From the NCBI RefSeq assembly GCF_009826895.1, contig NZ_WUMV01000006.1, positions 124,001-188,000 of the forward strand: a stretch of DNA of 64,000 bases, given 5' to 3'. Positions within the stretch are counted from its first letter, which is position 1; each line of letters starts with the position of its first letter. A model generated the notes under the pieces. That model did no database searches. It worked only from the letters and a program-made list of their open reading frames with translations, and was not told the DNA's origin. Shown one piece after another: positions 44,134 through 52,780 of this stretch. Position numbers and translations under genes: made by a program. The stretch comes from Stappia sediminis. GTDB taxonomy: Bacteria > Pseudomonadota > Alphaproteobacteria > Rhizobiales > Stappiaceae.

Positions 44134-45566
44134 TTTCCGCCCTTCACCCCGGCGCTTTTACCGCTTTCGAAGATGACGCGGCCCGTCTTGCCGACCATGC
44201 AACTCTCGCCGCCGCCAAGCCCCGTAACGCTCACCGTGGCGCGGTAGGGTTCCTTCTCAAGCGCGGAAGGAAGAATCGCAAGGTTCGCCGGCGCGGAGGC
44301 GACGCCGCTCAACTGGACGATCCTCGCCGGATATTTCCGCCCCCCCTCGCGCAGGATGAAGGTCGCGGCATCGCCGAGCGAGAGCTTGTTGTAGACCTGC
44401 TCGTTCACCGCCGTCGTCACCACCGCCTGGCTGCAATCGAGCAGCCGGGCGATGTCCTGCCCGCGCACCACCTGCTCCCCGTCCGCGACCAGCGGCTCCC
44501 AGATCCGCCCGCCGATGGGGGCTGCGACGGATGCGAAGGATGCCCGGCGATAGTTCGCCTGTTCGTTCTTGCGCGCACGCTCAAGAGCTTCTATGCGCCG
44601 GCTCTTCGCCTCGATCGCGACCTCAAGGTCGGCGATCCTGATCGTGATGTCGTCGAGTTCCTGCATGGACTGCGGGCGGTCGTTGTAGTTGTCGCCGATG
44701 AAGACGCCCTTGCGCAGCGCCTCGATCTCGACGCCGATCTGGTTTCGCCGCGCCGCGGCTTGCGCCTTCCTGCCCTCATGCACCTTGAGGGCCGCGGTGG
44801 CGTCCTCCGTTTCCGCCTTTGCCACGACCGAGCGTTCGAAAAGGGTGTTTCGCCGCTCCAGATGCGCCCTGGCGCGGTCGATCTCGGCTTCGATGGTGGC
44901 GATTTCCGCATCGGCTTCATCGAGCCGGGCCTGAAGCTCCGCGATCCGGCCCTGTCGGAAATCTTCCACCTGGCGGCGAAAGGTCGCCTGCGCGTGCAGG
45001 AGCGGTTCCTTCGAGGCGGCCAGCGCGTCGCGCTCGATCCTTGCCGTGTCGATTTCCCGGCCGAAGTCGATCAGCCGCCGGCGGTCGGCGTGCGGATCTG
45101 AAATCGTGGCAAGAACCGTTTCCTTCGCGAAAACGCCGTTCAGGTCGTTCAGATCCGCCTTGAAGTCGACCACGCCCTCGATGGGTGCGCGGATCGTGAC
45201 GAGACGCGCATTCACCAGCGCCTGCGTGCTGGATACCTGGAAGAGGCGCATCGCCGGTCCCCAGCCGGCCAGGATCACAAGCGCGATGCCGAGCGCGCTC
45301 TTGATGAGCCTGCTCCAGATCCTGCGTGGCTTTTTGGCGGGCTCCGGCTTGCGAAGGTCCGGAGCGGGCTCGGCGGTTTTCGTTTCAGGGACGTCGCGCG
45401 GTTTGCCGGGCAAGGGCCGGGCAAGCTGCTCGCACTCCTCAAGGGCGAGCTGCACCAGTTCCTTCACATTGCGCTGGTCGAGGCCGGCAGGATTCTGCGG
45501 CCTTCTTTCGCGACTATCGTTTGCAGCCGTTCTTACCGGCTGAATTCTCAGCTTTCTTGCAGCCAT
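44130..45566 (-). CDS. HlyD-type membrane fusion protein (first of two in the locus)
   Basis: A 478-residue protein with a long basic/proline-rich cytoplasmic N-terminus (~1-85), one membrane helix (~88-110, LIKSALGIALVILAGWGPAM), a barrel-sandwich half (RLVTIRAPIEGVVDFKADLNDLN), a long coiled coil (~165-335) and the second half (FASVAAPIGGRIWEPLVADGEQVVRGQDIARL). It overlaps the PilZ synthase gene by 4 bases, so the pair is co-translated, as with BgsB/BgsA of mixed-linkage beta-glucan synthesis. No outer-membrane porin gene is nearby. Confidence 0.87.
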   Translation of the reverse strand: MAARKLRIQPVRTAANDSRERRPQNPAGLDQRNVKELVQLALEECEQLARPLPGKPRDVPETKTAEPAPDLRKPEPAKKPRRIWSRLIKSALGIALVILAGWGPAMRLFQVSSTQALVNARLVTIRAPIEGVVDFKADLNDLNGVFAKETVLATISDPHADRRRLIDFGREIDTARIERDALAASKEPLLHAQATFRRQVEDFRQGRIAELQARLDEADAEIATIEAEIDRARAHLERRNTLFERSVVAKAETEDATAALKVHEGRKAQAAARRNQIGVEIEALRKGVFIGDNYNDRPQSMQELDDITIRIADLEVAIEAKSRRIEALERARKNEQANYRRASFASVAAPIGGRIWEPLVADGEQVVRGQDIARLLDCSQAVVTTAVNEQVYNKLSLGDAATFILREGGRKYPARIVQLSGVASAPANLAILPSALEKEPYRATVSVTGLGGGESCMVGKTGRVIFESGKSAGVKGGK

Positions 45567-45817
45567 AGAACCACCCTGCGATCAATCCAAGGATTGACTT
45601 CGCCCCCTTTGTTGACGCAGGTGTATCCGAATTGAATGAAATCGCCTTTAATAATCAAAGTTAAGATTGCTTATATATACTGTAAAGGAAATATTATAGA
45701 ATTCTTCTTTCTCAAAATTATATCAAGTTGTTTTTAAGTAAAAATTGTATGAATATTCAAACATGCTGCCAGAAATGCAGGAACTTCAAAATCCGACCGG
45801 ACGTTGCCAATTGCGTT
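45567..45817 (-). promoter_or_regulatory. AT-rich promoter region of the upper polysaccharide transcript
   Basis: The centre of this gap (about 45640-45770) is strikingly AT-rich, with TATAATATTTCC and AATCTTAACTTTGATTATT on the minus strand. It is the only plausible promoter for the fusion-protein/PilZ-synthase transcript. TTAACTT also occurs before the TackOD1-like gene, which is weak evidence of a shared box. Confidence 0.5.
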
Positions 45818-45854
45818 CCCTCTCCCTCGAAGGGAGAGGGTCAGGGTGAGGGTG
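45818..45854. repeat. Palindromic intergenic repeat (intact copy)
   Basis: CCCTCTCCCT-CGA-AGGGAGAGGG is a perfect 10-bp stem, followed by TCAGGGTGAGGGTG. The same repeat is present but split by element copy B at 34966-34990/35257. It lies at the 3' end of the GNAT gene on the minus strand and can serve as its terminator. Confidence 0.7.
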
Positions 45855-45875
45855 AAAAACAAAAAACCGCAGCCC

Positions 45876-46370
45876 CTACCCAGCAAAACCATCCCGTTCC
45901 AGCCTGTAGACGCGGCAGTCGTCATTGCCGAGGCGTTTTCGTTCGATGAAACGGAAGCCGAGGCGTTCATAGAAGCGGTGGGCGCGTATATTCGCAACGG
46001 TCGGGTCCAGCAGCACCGCCTTCACGTGTGGATCGGCGAAACACTTCTCCAAAGCGAGCCGCATCATAATTCCGCCGAGCCCACGGCCGAGGTCGGCCTC
46101 CTCGCCGATCCATATGTCGACGGCGCGCAAGTCCGCTTCCACGTCGCCCCAATAGTGCGTTTCCTCGCGTGCCGGGTCGATGATCCGGATAAAGCCGACG
46201 GGTCGCCCCTTTTCCTCCGCGATCATGCACTCGCCCCAGTCGGCGTCGTTTTGGAGTTCCGCTTCCCAGTTCCCGTCGTGGTTGGCGCCCAATCCTTCGC
46301 GCACATGCGCCTTGGTGTCCCAATAGCGCAGCATCGGAACATCCGTCATCGTGGCAGGGCGTAATATCAT
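45876..46370 (-). CDS. GNAT acetyltransferase resembling aminoglycoside 6'-N-acetyltransferases
   Basis: A 164-residue GNAT. The stretch RAVDIWIGEEADLGRGLGGIMMRLALEKCFADP...VLLDPTVANIRAHRFYERLGF follows the AAC(6')-Ib pattern closely (acidic helix, Q/R-x-x-G-x-G loop, DP...N-x-RA...YE-x-x-GF). Chromosomal relatives often act on other amines, so resistance is not established. The start at 46370 (ILRPATMTDVPML) matches the usual N-terminus. An ATG 23 codons upstream would add an unusual extension. No good Shine-Dalgarno sequence is visible. Confidence 0.75.
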   Translation of the reverse strand: MILRPATMTDVPMLRYWDTKAHVREGLGANHDGNWEAELQNDADWGECMIAEEKGRPVGFIRIIDPAREETHYWGDVEADLRAVDIWIGEEADLGRGLGGIMMRLALEKCFADPHVKAVLLDPTVANIRAHRFYERLGFRFIERKRLGNDDCRVYRLERDGFAG

Positions 46371-46557
46371 GGAAAGAAATCCCGTTTTCTTTGGTCTGTG
46401 CGTGAAACCGACCATCGCCAGGGAATGCCGGCGGCTCAACTATCATCCAGCGTAGCTTAAACAACTTCCCGGCATAGAAGCTTCGACTCCCCTCCAGCCT
46501 CGCAAATGTGCTAGACGATGCCGCCTTGGCTTTCGAGTTTCCAATCAGATACGGTCA

Positions 46558-48372
46558 ATGGCCCCGCCCCTACTGCATATCCGCGACATCGCGCTCACCT
46601 TCGGCGGCACGCCGCTTCTCACCTCCGCCGAACTTCAGGTGATGGAGGGAGACCGCATTGCGCTCGTCGGGCGCAACGGTTCCGGCAAGTCGACGCTTTT
46701 GAAGATCGCCGCCGGCCTTATCGAGCCCGACGCGGGAGAGCGTTTCCTGCAGCCGGGCCGCACCGTGCGCTACCTGCCGCAGGAACCGGTTCTGACCGGC
46801 TTCGATACCGTTCTCGATTATGTGCGCGAGGGGCTGGCGCCGGGCGATGACGCCTATCGCGCCGATTATCTGCTGGAGGTTCTGGGCTTGTCCGGCGATG
46901 CCGACCCGTCCAGCCTGTCCGGCGGTGAGGCGCGCCGCGCCGCCCTTGCCCGCACGCTTGCGCCCGAACCCGACATTCTCCTTCTGGATGAGCCGACGAA
47001 CCATCTCGACCTGCCGGCGATCGAGTGGCTGGAAGGCGAGCTAGCCTCGCTCAAATCCGCCGTCGTTCTGATCTCGCACGACCGCCGTTTCCTGGAAAAT
47101 CTGTCGCGCGCCACCGTCTGGATGGATCGTGGCGTCTCGCGGCGGCTCGACAAGGGCTTCAGGCATTTCGAGGAATGGCGCGACGACGTCTATGCGGAGG
47201 AGGAGCGCGAGCAGGCGCGCCTTGCCCAGAAAATCCGCCGTGAAGAGCACTGGATGACCTACGGCGTGACGGCGCGGCGCAAGCGCAACATGCGCCGCGT
47301 GCGGGAGCTTGCCGACTTGCGCGACAAGGCGCGAAGCTATCGCGGCCCGCAAGGCTCCGTCACGATGAGCGCGACGGAGGCCGAGGTTTCCGGCAAGCTC
47401 GTTATCGAGGCGAAATCGATATCGAAGTCCTACGGTGCGGATCCGGTCGTGAAGGAATTCTCGACCCGCATCAACCGGGGTGATCGCGTCGGGTTTGTCG
47501 GCCGCAACGGTGCCGGCAAGACGACGCTCATTCGCCTGCTGACGGGCGATCTTGACCCTGACAGCGGCTCCGTGCGCCTCGGTGCGAACCTCGAGATGGT
47601 GACGCTCGACCAGAAGCGCGAGCACCTGAAATCCGAAGATACGCTCATGGAGGTTCTGACCGGCGGGCGCGGCGATACGGTGGTACTCGGCAACGAGACC
47701 AAACATGTCATGAGTTACATGAAGGACTTCCTGTTTCAGCCCGAGCAGGCGCGCACGCCCGTCGGCGTGCTTTCCGGCGGCGAGCGTGGCCGGCTGATGC
47801 TCGCAAGGGCGCTCGCCCGACCATCAAACCTTCTCGTGCTGGACGAGCCGACCAACGATCTCGACCTTGAAACGCTCGATCTCCTTCAGGAGCTTCTGGC
47901 CGATTACGCCGGCACCGTGCTTCTCGTCAGCCATGACCGCGATTTTCTGGATCGGGTCGCGACCTCCGTGGTCGTCTCGGAAGATGGCGGCATCTGGCGC
48001 GAATATGCCGGCGGCTATTCCGACATGGTCGCCCAGCGCGGCGAAGGCGTGACGGCGAAGCGCATCGAAAAGACGCAGCGTAAGTCGGATGACGCAGCCA
48101 AGAAGCAGAAACCCGCCCCGGCGGCGAAAGCGCCTTCGAAGTCGAAGCTGACATTTACGCAGGCGCACCTTCTCAAGACCCTGCCGGAAACGATTGCCGG
48201 TCTTGAGAAAAAGCTCTCCAGCCTCCAGTCCCGGATGGACGATCCGGACCTCTACAGCCGGGAGCCGCAAAAATTCGCAAGGCTCAGCGACGAGATCACA
48301 AAGCTTCAGGGCGAACTCGACGCCGCCGAAGAGCAGTGGCTGGAACTGGAGATGCTGAAGGAGGAGAGCTAG
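46558..48372 (+). CDS. ABC-F family ATPase (Uup-like)
   Basis: A 604-residue protein with two ABC domains and no membrane segment. Domain 1: Walker A GRNGSGKSTLLK, signature LSGGEARRAALA, LLLDEPTNHLDL. Domain 2: GRNGAGKTTLIR, LSGGERGRLMLA, LVLDEPTNDLDL. The inter-domain linker is charged and arginine-rich. The C-terminal ~80 residues form a coiled coil (LPETIAGLEKKLSSLQSRMDD...), the Uup-type DNA/ribosome-binding tail. It is expected to act on ribosomes or replication intermediates. The ribosome binding site is weak. Confidence 0.9.
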   Translation: MAPPLLHIRDIALTFGGTPLLTSAELQVMEGDRIALVGRNGSGKSTLLKIAAGLIEPDAGERFLQPGRTVRYLPQEPVLTGFDTVLDYVREGLAPGDDAYRADYLLEVLGLSGDADPSSLSGGEARRAALARTLAPEPDILLLDEPTNHLDLPAIEWLEGELASLKSAVVLISHDRRFLENLSRATVWMDRGVSRRLDKGFRHFEEWRDDVYAEEEREQARLAQKIRREEHWMTYGVTARRKRNMRRVRELADLRDKARSYRGPQGSVTMSATEAEVSGKLVIEAKSISKSYGADPVVKEFSTRINRGDRVGFVGRNGAGKTTLIRLLTGDLDPDSGSVRLGANLEMVTLDQKREHLKSEDTLMEVLTGGRGDTVVLGNETKHVMSYMKDFLFQPEQARTPVGVLSGGERGRLMLARALARPSNLLVLDEPTNDLDLETLDLLQELLADYAGTVLLVSHDRDFLDRVATSVVVSEDGGIWREYAGGYSDMVAQRGEGVTAKRIEKTQRKSDDAAKKQKPAPAAKAPSKSKLTFTQAHLLKTLPETIAGLEKKLSSLQSRMDDPDLYSREPQKFARLSDEITKLQGELDAAEEQWLELEMLKEES

Positions 48373-48381
48373 AGCGCTTTC

Positions 48382-48405
48382 CGGTCAGGCGGAATCGCCT
48401 GACCG
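48382..48405. terminator. Bidirectional hairpin between convergent genes
   Basis: CGGTCAGGCG-GAAT-CGCCTGACCG, a perfect 10-bp stem with a tetraloop, lies 9 bases after the ABC-F stop and 23 bases before the convergent gene's stop. There is no long U tract in either direction. Confidence 0.65.
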
Positions 48406-48428
48406 ACAAGAATTCGCTCAGTCGATCC

Positions 48429-48983
48429 TCAGAACGCACTTTCCTTGACGATAGTTTCGCCATCCAGCGTGATCCGCAAGGGAGCGGATATCCCCGCCTC
48501 GGTCAGCGCTACGACGAGCCTCATTTTCTCCCGGTCGGTATTTTCAAGGATTTCTCCTTTACCCTCCTGGATATAAAAAGCGTCGAGATCGTACGCGATG
48601 GATATTTCCTCGCCGCGCGGGCTGGCGCTTACCCGGCCTCGGATCGCGAGCGCATCGTCCTGCGGGCGCTCCTTCGAAATGGCAACGGCGCGGGCCGTCC
48701 CCTCCCCGTCCCGCTCCAGCGAAACATAGACGGTGTCACCACGCGCAAGCTCTTGGCCGGGCACCAGCAAATCCGCCGGAACGCGCTCGATTTCAAGGCT
48801 CACGATCACATAGTCGCCGCGCAGAAGATCGCGCGGGTCGACGGGCCGCATGGCGAGGACCACCTCCTCGCCGGTCATGTGAACGCGGATGCGCTCGGCA
48901 AGAGGTGTCGCAACGAGGCCGAGCTGGATGAGCGCGACGAGACCCCATTTGAGATAAGCCTTGCGGTCGCCCGGTCTGCTCAT
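48429..48983 (-). CDS. GDYXXLXY-domain protein
   Basis: A 184-residue protein with one N-terminal membrane helix (WGLVALIQLGLVATPL) and the family motif at LLRGDYVIVSLEIE. The remainder is periplasmic beta structure. The function is unknown. Such proteins are regularly encoded directly after DUF2157/DUF4401 membrane proteins, as here, where the start overlaps the upstream gene by 4 bases (ATGA). Confidence 0.85.
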   Translation of the reverse strand: MSRPGDRKAYLKWGLVALIQLGLVATPLAERIRVHMTGEEVVLAMRPVDPRDLLRGDYVIVSLEIERVPADLLVPGQELARGDTVYVSLERDGEGTARAVAISKERPQDDALAIRGRVSASPRGEEISIAYDLDAFYIQEGKGEILENTDREKMRLVVALTEAGISAPLRITLDGETIVKESAF

Positions 48984-50332
48984 GCCGCGCCCTCCGTCCC
49001 GGTGCTACGCCTGCGGATGTGCCAGGCGCTTAAAGCCGCAACGGCAATCAGCAGGATACCGGCAATCAGGAAGAACAGCGACTGGCCGATCAGCGAGCCA
49101 ATCGTCTCGTTCAAGAGCCAAAGCACCACCGCCGCCGTGCCGATATGACCGAAGACGGTCCATGTTCCGAACCCGGCCACAGCGCCCGCCGCGCTCACCC
49201 CGACAGTAGCCGCAAGGGAAAGTGCCGCGACAAGCACGACCGTATCCGGCGCGATCGCGCCCGCGAAAACGGCGAGAACAGCCACGCTTACGGCGGCGCC
49301 GGCCGCCAGCGTCTCGAACCGGTCGGCAGAGCGGGCCAAAGCGGGGATAAACCCGGCCGCCGCCAGCAATATCATGATGGGAACCGGCCAGAACCCGAGC
49401 ACCGCGCCTGCCGGAAGCCCGCTTCCCACATCCGACATCGCAAGGATCAGCGAGAGAACGACAAGGCCGATCAGCACCACCGCACCAGCATCGAGGGCGG
49501 ACCTTGCGAAGAGGAAAACACCATCCTTTTCAGCGGCTTCAGGTAGCCTGCTTTCTGAATGCCGCAGCAGCGCAAGACCCCAGACCGAAAGCGCGGCGGA
49601 AAAGACCGAAAACGCGAAAATTATCGCGTTTTCGAATTCGGAGTGCATGCCTCCCGCTTCCATCAGAACACGCAGGAAGACGGCGAAAACGAGCGCCAGG
49701 ACAGCCCAACGGCCAAGCCGGGACGGATGACGGACCACATGCGCAATCATCGCGGCGACCAAAAGCAACGCGACGCCGGTTTCCGTCGCATTCAAGGCAA
49801 CCGGATCGCCGCGGGCGAAGACCCAGGAAATCGCCGAAATTGCCGCCACGACAAGGGCGGCGCGCGATTGTGCCAGCCATGCGGCGGCAAATGCGCCGAG
49901 CGTGGCGAGCATCGCGCCCGCCGGCCAGTCCTGCGGCAAATGGTAGATCTGACCCACAAGCGCGAGCCCCGAGATGAAGACCAGCACCGCGAACAAGGTC
50001 GCAAGATCCGCGATCACCTCGCGCCCTCTGGCAGCTGCATATGCGGCAAGAAAGTTCGCTCCAGCGATCGCGACAGCAATTCCGGCAAGCTTTGCGACAC
50101 GGGGGATAAACGTCCAGTTTGCCGCGACGAATGCAGCGACGGCAAGCGCAAGGCAGATCACGCCTATGATCGCGAAAACGGCGGGAAGACGGCTGCGTCC
50201 TTGCGCCCGCGAGGCCACATCGGCGCGAATTCTGCCAGCCGCGCCCTCGTCCAGATAGCCTTTTGCGACCCAGTCCTTCAGGTCGTTGTCGAGCCGGCGG
50301 CGGTAGTTGGCATCGAGGATCAAGACATGCAT
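48980..50332 (-). CDS. DUF2157 multi-pass membrane protein
   Basis: A 450-residue protein. The N-terminal ~50 residues are soluble and helical (RRRLDNDLKDWVAKGYLDEGAAGRIRADV), typical of DUF2157, and are followed by about 12 hydrophobic segments. The function is unknown. The start is uncertain: ATG 50332 directly abuts GGGAG, while a TTG three codons later would have ideal spacing. It is coupled to the GDYXXLXY gene. Confidence 0.85.
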   Translation of the reverse strand: MHVLILDANYRRRLDNDLKDWVAKGYLDEGAAGRIRADVASRAQGRSRLPAVFAIIGVICLALAVAAFVAANWTFIPRVAKLAGIAVAIAGANFLAAYAAARGREVIADLATLFAVLVFISGLALVGQIYHLPQDWPAGAMLATLGAFAAAWLAQSRAALVVAAISAISWVFARGDPVALNATETGVALLLVAAMIAHVVRHPSRLGRWAVLALVFAVFLRVLMEAGGMHSEFENAIIFAFSVFSAALSVWGLALLRHSESRLPEAAEKDGVFLFARSALDAGAVVLIGLVVLSLILAMSDVGSGLPAGAVLGFWPVPIMILLAAAGFIPALARSADRFETLAAGAAVSVAVLAVFAGAIAPDTVVLVAALSLAATVGVSAAGAVAGFGTWTVFGHIGTAAVVLWLLNETIGSLIGQSLFFLIAGILLIAVAALSAWHIRRRSTGTEGAA

Positions 50333-50385
50333 CTCCCTTGCGCCAATTCATACCATGAAGGAGCAAGGCCGGGGATTTTTCAATC

Positions 50386-51900
50386 TTAACCGAACGCCGC
50401 AAAAAGCCGGTACAGCACGCCGGCAAGCAGCGCGGAGACAGGCACCGTGACCACCCAGGCCGCCAGGATCGTCGTGAGATGGGCACGGCGGACAAGCTTG
50501 CGCCGTTTCGCCTCGATCACCGACTTGTCGCCGAAATCTGACCTGACATCCGAATGAGATGGCGATTCAGATACGGCCCGCAACCTCCTGCGGCCGTTGT
50601 ACCATTCGCGAAACAGGCCGACGCCGAAAACCGCACCGACGACGATGTGGGTGGAACTCACCGGAAGCCCGAACCACGACGCGATAATGACAGTGATCGC
50701 GGCGGAAAGCGCGACGCAAAAAGCGCGCATGGGATTGAGCTTGGTGATCTCGCCACCCACCATCCTGACCAGTTTCGGGCCGAAGAACAGCAAGCCGAAG
50801 GAAATGCCGAAGGCCCCGATCACCATCACCCAGATGGGAATCGGCACGACGATCGAGAGGAAATCGCCCTCCACGGATCGAACGATCGCCGCGAGCGGTC
50901 CGACGGCATTCGCGACGTCATTTGCGCCATGGGCGAACGAAAGAAGCACCGCTGAAAGGATCAGCGGCAGATGGAAAACCTGACGCAACGACCGGTTCGA
51001 ATTGTCGAGGCCCTGAAGCCTTGAGGCGACATAGGGCCGCGCCAGCAGGAACACAGCGACCGCAACGGCGAAACTGACGGCGAACATCATGGGAAATTCG
51101 AGCCCGAACCCGTGATGCACTCCCTTCAACATGAGATAGAAAGCGAATGCGCCCGCCATCACGGCGATCAATACAGGCACCCAGCGACGCGCGGCCGCCA
51201 GTTTGTCGTCCCTGTAGATGATGTTTTCCTTGATGAACGCCAGGAACAGGACGGCAATCAATGCACCGAGGAATGGAGACGCCACCCAGCTTGCCGCGAT
51301 CGCCGTCACCCCGGGCCAATTGACGACCGAAAGACCGGCGGCGGAAACGCCGGCCCCGAGAACGCCGCCGACGACGGAATGCGTGGTGGAAATCGGCGCG
51401 CCGACCCAAGTCGCGAAATTGATCCAGAGCGCGGAGGAAAGAAGCGCCGCCATCATTGCCAGTGCGAAGGTGCGATGGTCCGTCATGATCATCGGATCGA
51501 CGATGCCGCCGGCGACCGTTTCGACAACGCTGCCGCCGGCGATCAGGGCGCCCGCGCTTTCCGCAATCGCGGCAAGGACGAGTGCGCTCATCATGGTCAT
51601 CGCGCGTGCGCCCACGGCCGGGCCGACATTGTTCGCGATGTCGTTGGCGCCTATGTTGATCGCCATGTAGCCGCCGATTGCGGAGGCCGCCGCCACAAGC
51701 AGCCAGTCCGGTTGATCGACGAAGAAAAGCCCCGAAAGGGCCGCCGAGAACCCGAGGAAAAGCAGCGCGAGACCGGGCCCGACAAGCGTTTTCGCCAGCA
51801 GCGAGGTCGCTTCCTCGACGCTTGTCAGCTTGTCCAGATCCTTGTCGAGAGTGGCCTTGACGGACGCCTGGTCGGAAATCGGCATGTCGCCTGTTACCAT
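50386..51900 (-). CDS. Inorganic phosphate transporter, PiT family
   Basis: A 504-residue membrane protein with the duplicated PiT signature: GANDIANNVGPAVGARAMTM in the first half and HGANDVANAVGPLAAI in the second. It is a low-affinity metal-phosphate/H+ symporter of the inner membrane. An alternative start five codons downstream (51885) has AGGCGA just before it and is possible. No PhoU-like partner gene adjoins it. Confidence 0.93.
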   Translation of the reverse strand: MVTGDMPISDQASVKATLDKDLDKLTSVEEATSLLAKTLVGPGLALLFLGFSAALSGLFFVDQPDWLLVAAASAIGGYMAINIGANDIANNVGPAVGARAMTMMSALVLAAIAESAGALIAGGSVVETVAGGIVDPMIMTDHRTFALAMMAALLSSALWINFATWVGAPISTTHSVVGGVLGAGVSAAGLSVVNWPGVTAIAASWVASPFLGALIAVLFLAFIKENIIYRDDKLAAARRWVPVLIAVMAGAFAFYLMLKGVHHGFGLEFPMMFAVSFAVAVAVFLLARPYVASRLQGLDNSNRSLRQVFHLPLILSAVLLSFAHGANDVANAVGPLAAIVRSVEGDFLSIVVPIPIWVMVIGAFGISFGLLFFGPKLVRMVGGEITKLNPMRAFCVALSAAITVIIASWFGLPVSSTHIVVGAVFGVGLFREWYNGRRRLRAVSESPSHSDVRSDFGDKSVIEAKRRKLVRRAHLTTILAAWVVTVPVSALLAGVLYRLFAAFG

Positions 51901-51988
51901 GAATGCGAAATGTTTGTTGTGGAGCTTGCCGACAAGCTTTTTGGTGAGTGGCCGCGATGCCGTAACATCAATCGGAAAACTGACGGTT

Positions 51989-52537
51989 TTACGTCACTTC
52001 GCCTGGAAATTTCCGCAAGAGAGCCGCGAGTTCCGGCTCATCGACACGGCCTGCCGCGATTTCGCATGTAGTCCAGTGGATCTCGCGTTGGCCCTGCTCC
52101 GGCCATACATCGCATTCTTCACTGACCTCAAGCGGAAATACGGAAACGCGCACGCGCCGATTAAGCCCCGATTCAAGCCATTTCAGATAGCTGTAGTGGC
52201 CGAATTCCCTTGGCGTCAAACGGCCGCGAACGCCCACCTCTTCGTAGGCTTCCCGGGACGCGGATTCGCCGAGCGTCCTGCCCTTTTGGGGCCAGCCTTT
52301 CGGCAGGACCCAACGACCGGTATCACGGCTGGTCGCCAGCAGCACTTCAACTGTGCCGTCCGGCCTGAGGCGCCAGGGAAGGGCCGCAGTCTGGATGGCC
52401 GGCGGTTTGCCACCGAGGAATAGACGAATTCTTTCAATCAGCCGCAAGGCAAGCGCCTGAACATCGGGAGCAAAGCCAACCGGCCTCCCGAGTTCACCGG
52501 CCGCCTGCCGCTTCAGATTGGGGTCGAAAATCGTCAA
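51989..52537 (-). CDS. NUDIX hydrolase
   Basis: A 182-residue protein whose Nudix box GWPQKGRTLGESASREAYEEVGVRG fits G-x5-E-x7-REUxEE-x-G-U, preceded by RWVLPK. The layout (LPKG before the box, short C-terminal region) resembles diphosphoinositol-polyphosphate/dinucleotide polyphosphate hydrolases. The substrate is not determined. It lies 88 bases upstream of the PiT gene on the same strand. Confidence 0.88.
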   Translation of the reverse strand: MTIFDPNLKRQAAGELGRPVGFAPDVQALALRLIERIRLFLGGKPPAIQTAALPWRLRPDGTVEVLLATSRDTGRWVLPKGWPQKGRTLGESASREAYEEVGVRGRLTPREFGHYSYLKWLESGLNRRVRVSVFPLEVSEECDVWPEQGQREIHWTTCEIAAGRVDEPELAALLRKFPGEVT

Positions 52538-52780
52538 TTTCCGTCAGTCTCCAGTTCAGGTCTCATATTCGTTGCGCTCTGCGGCGAATCACCAATAGCG
52601 CACTCATTGCACTTATATGGGCCTGTTTGATAATTTTCAATGGAACGCGCACAAATTACGCCTTTGTGAGATTCTCAACAAATATTACGCTACGGAATCA
52701 ATCTACGGGCACCCGAATATGCCCGCAGATCAACAACTTCGCGGCGTCGGCTCGCGTTCGGATTCAATTCGTCCGTAACG

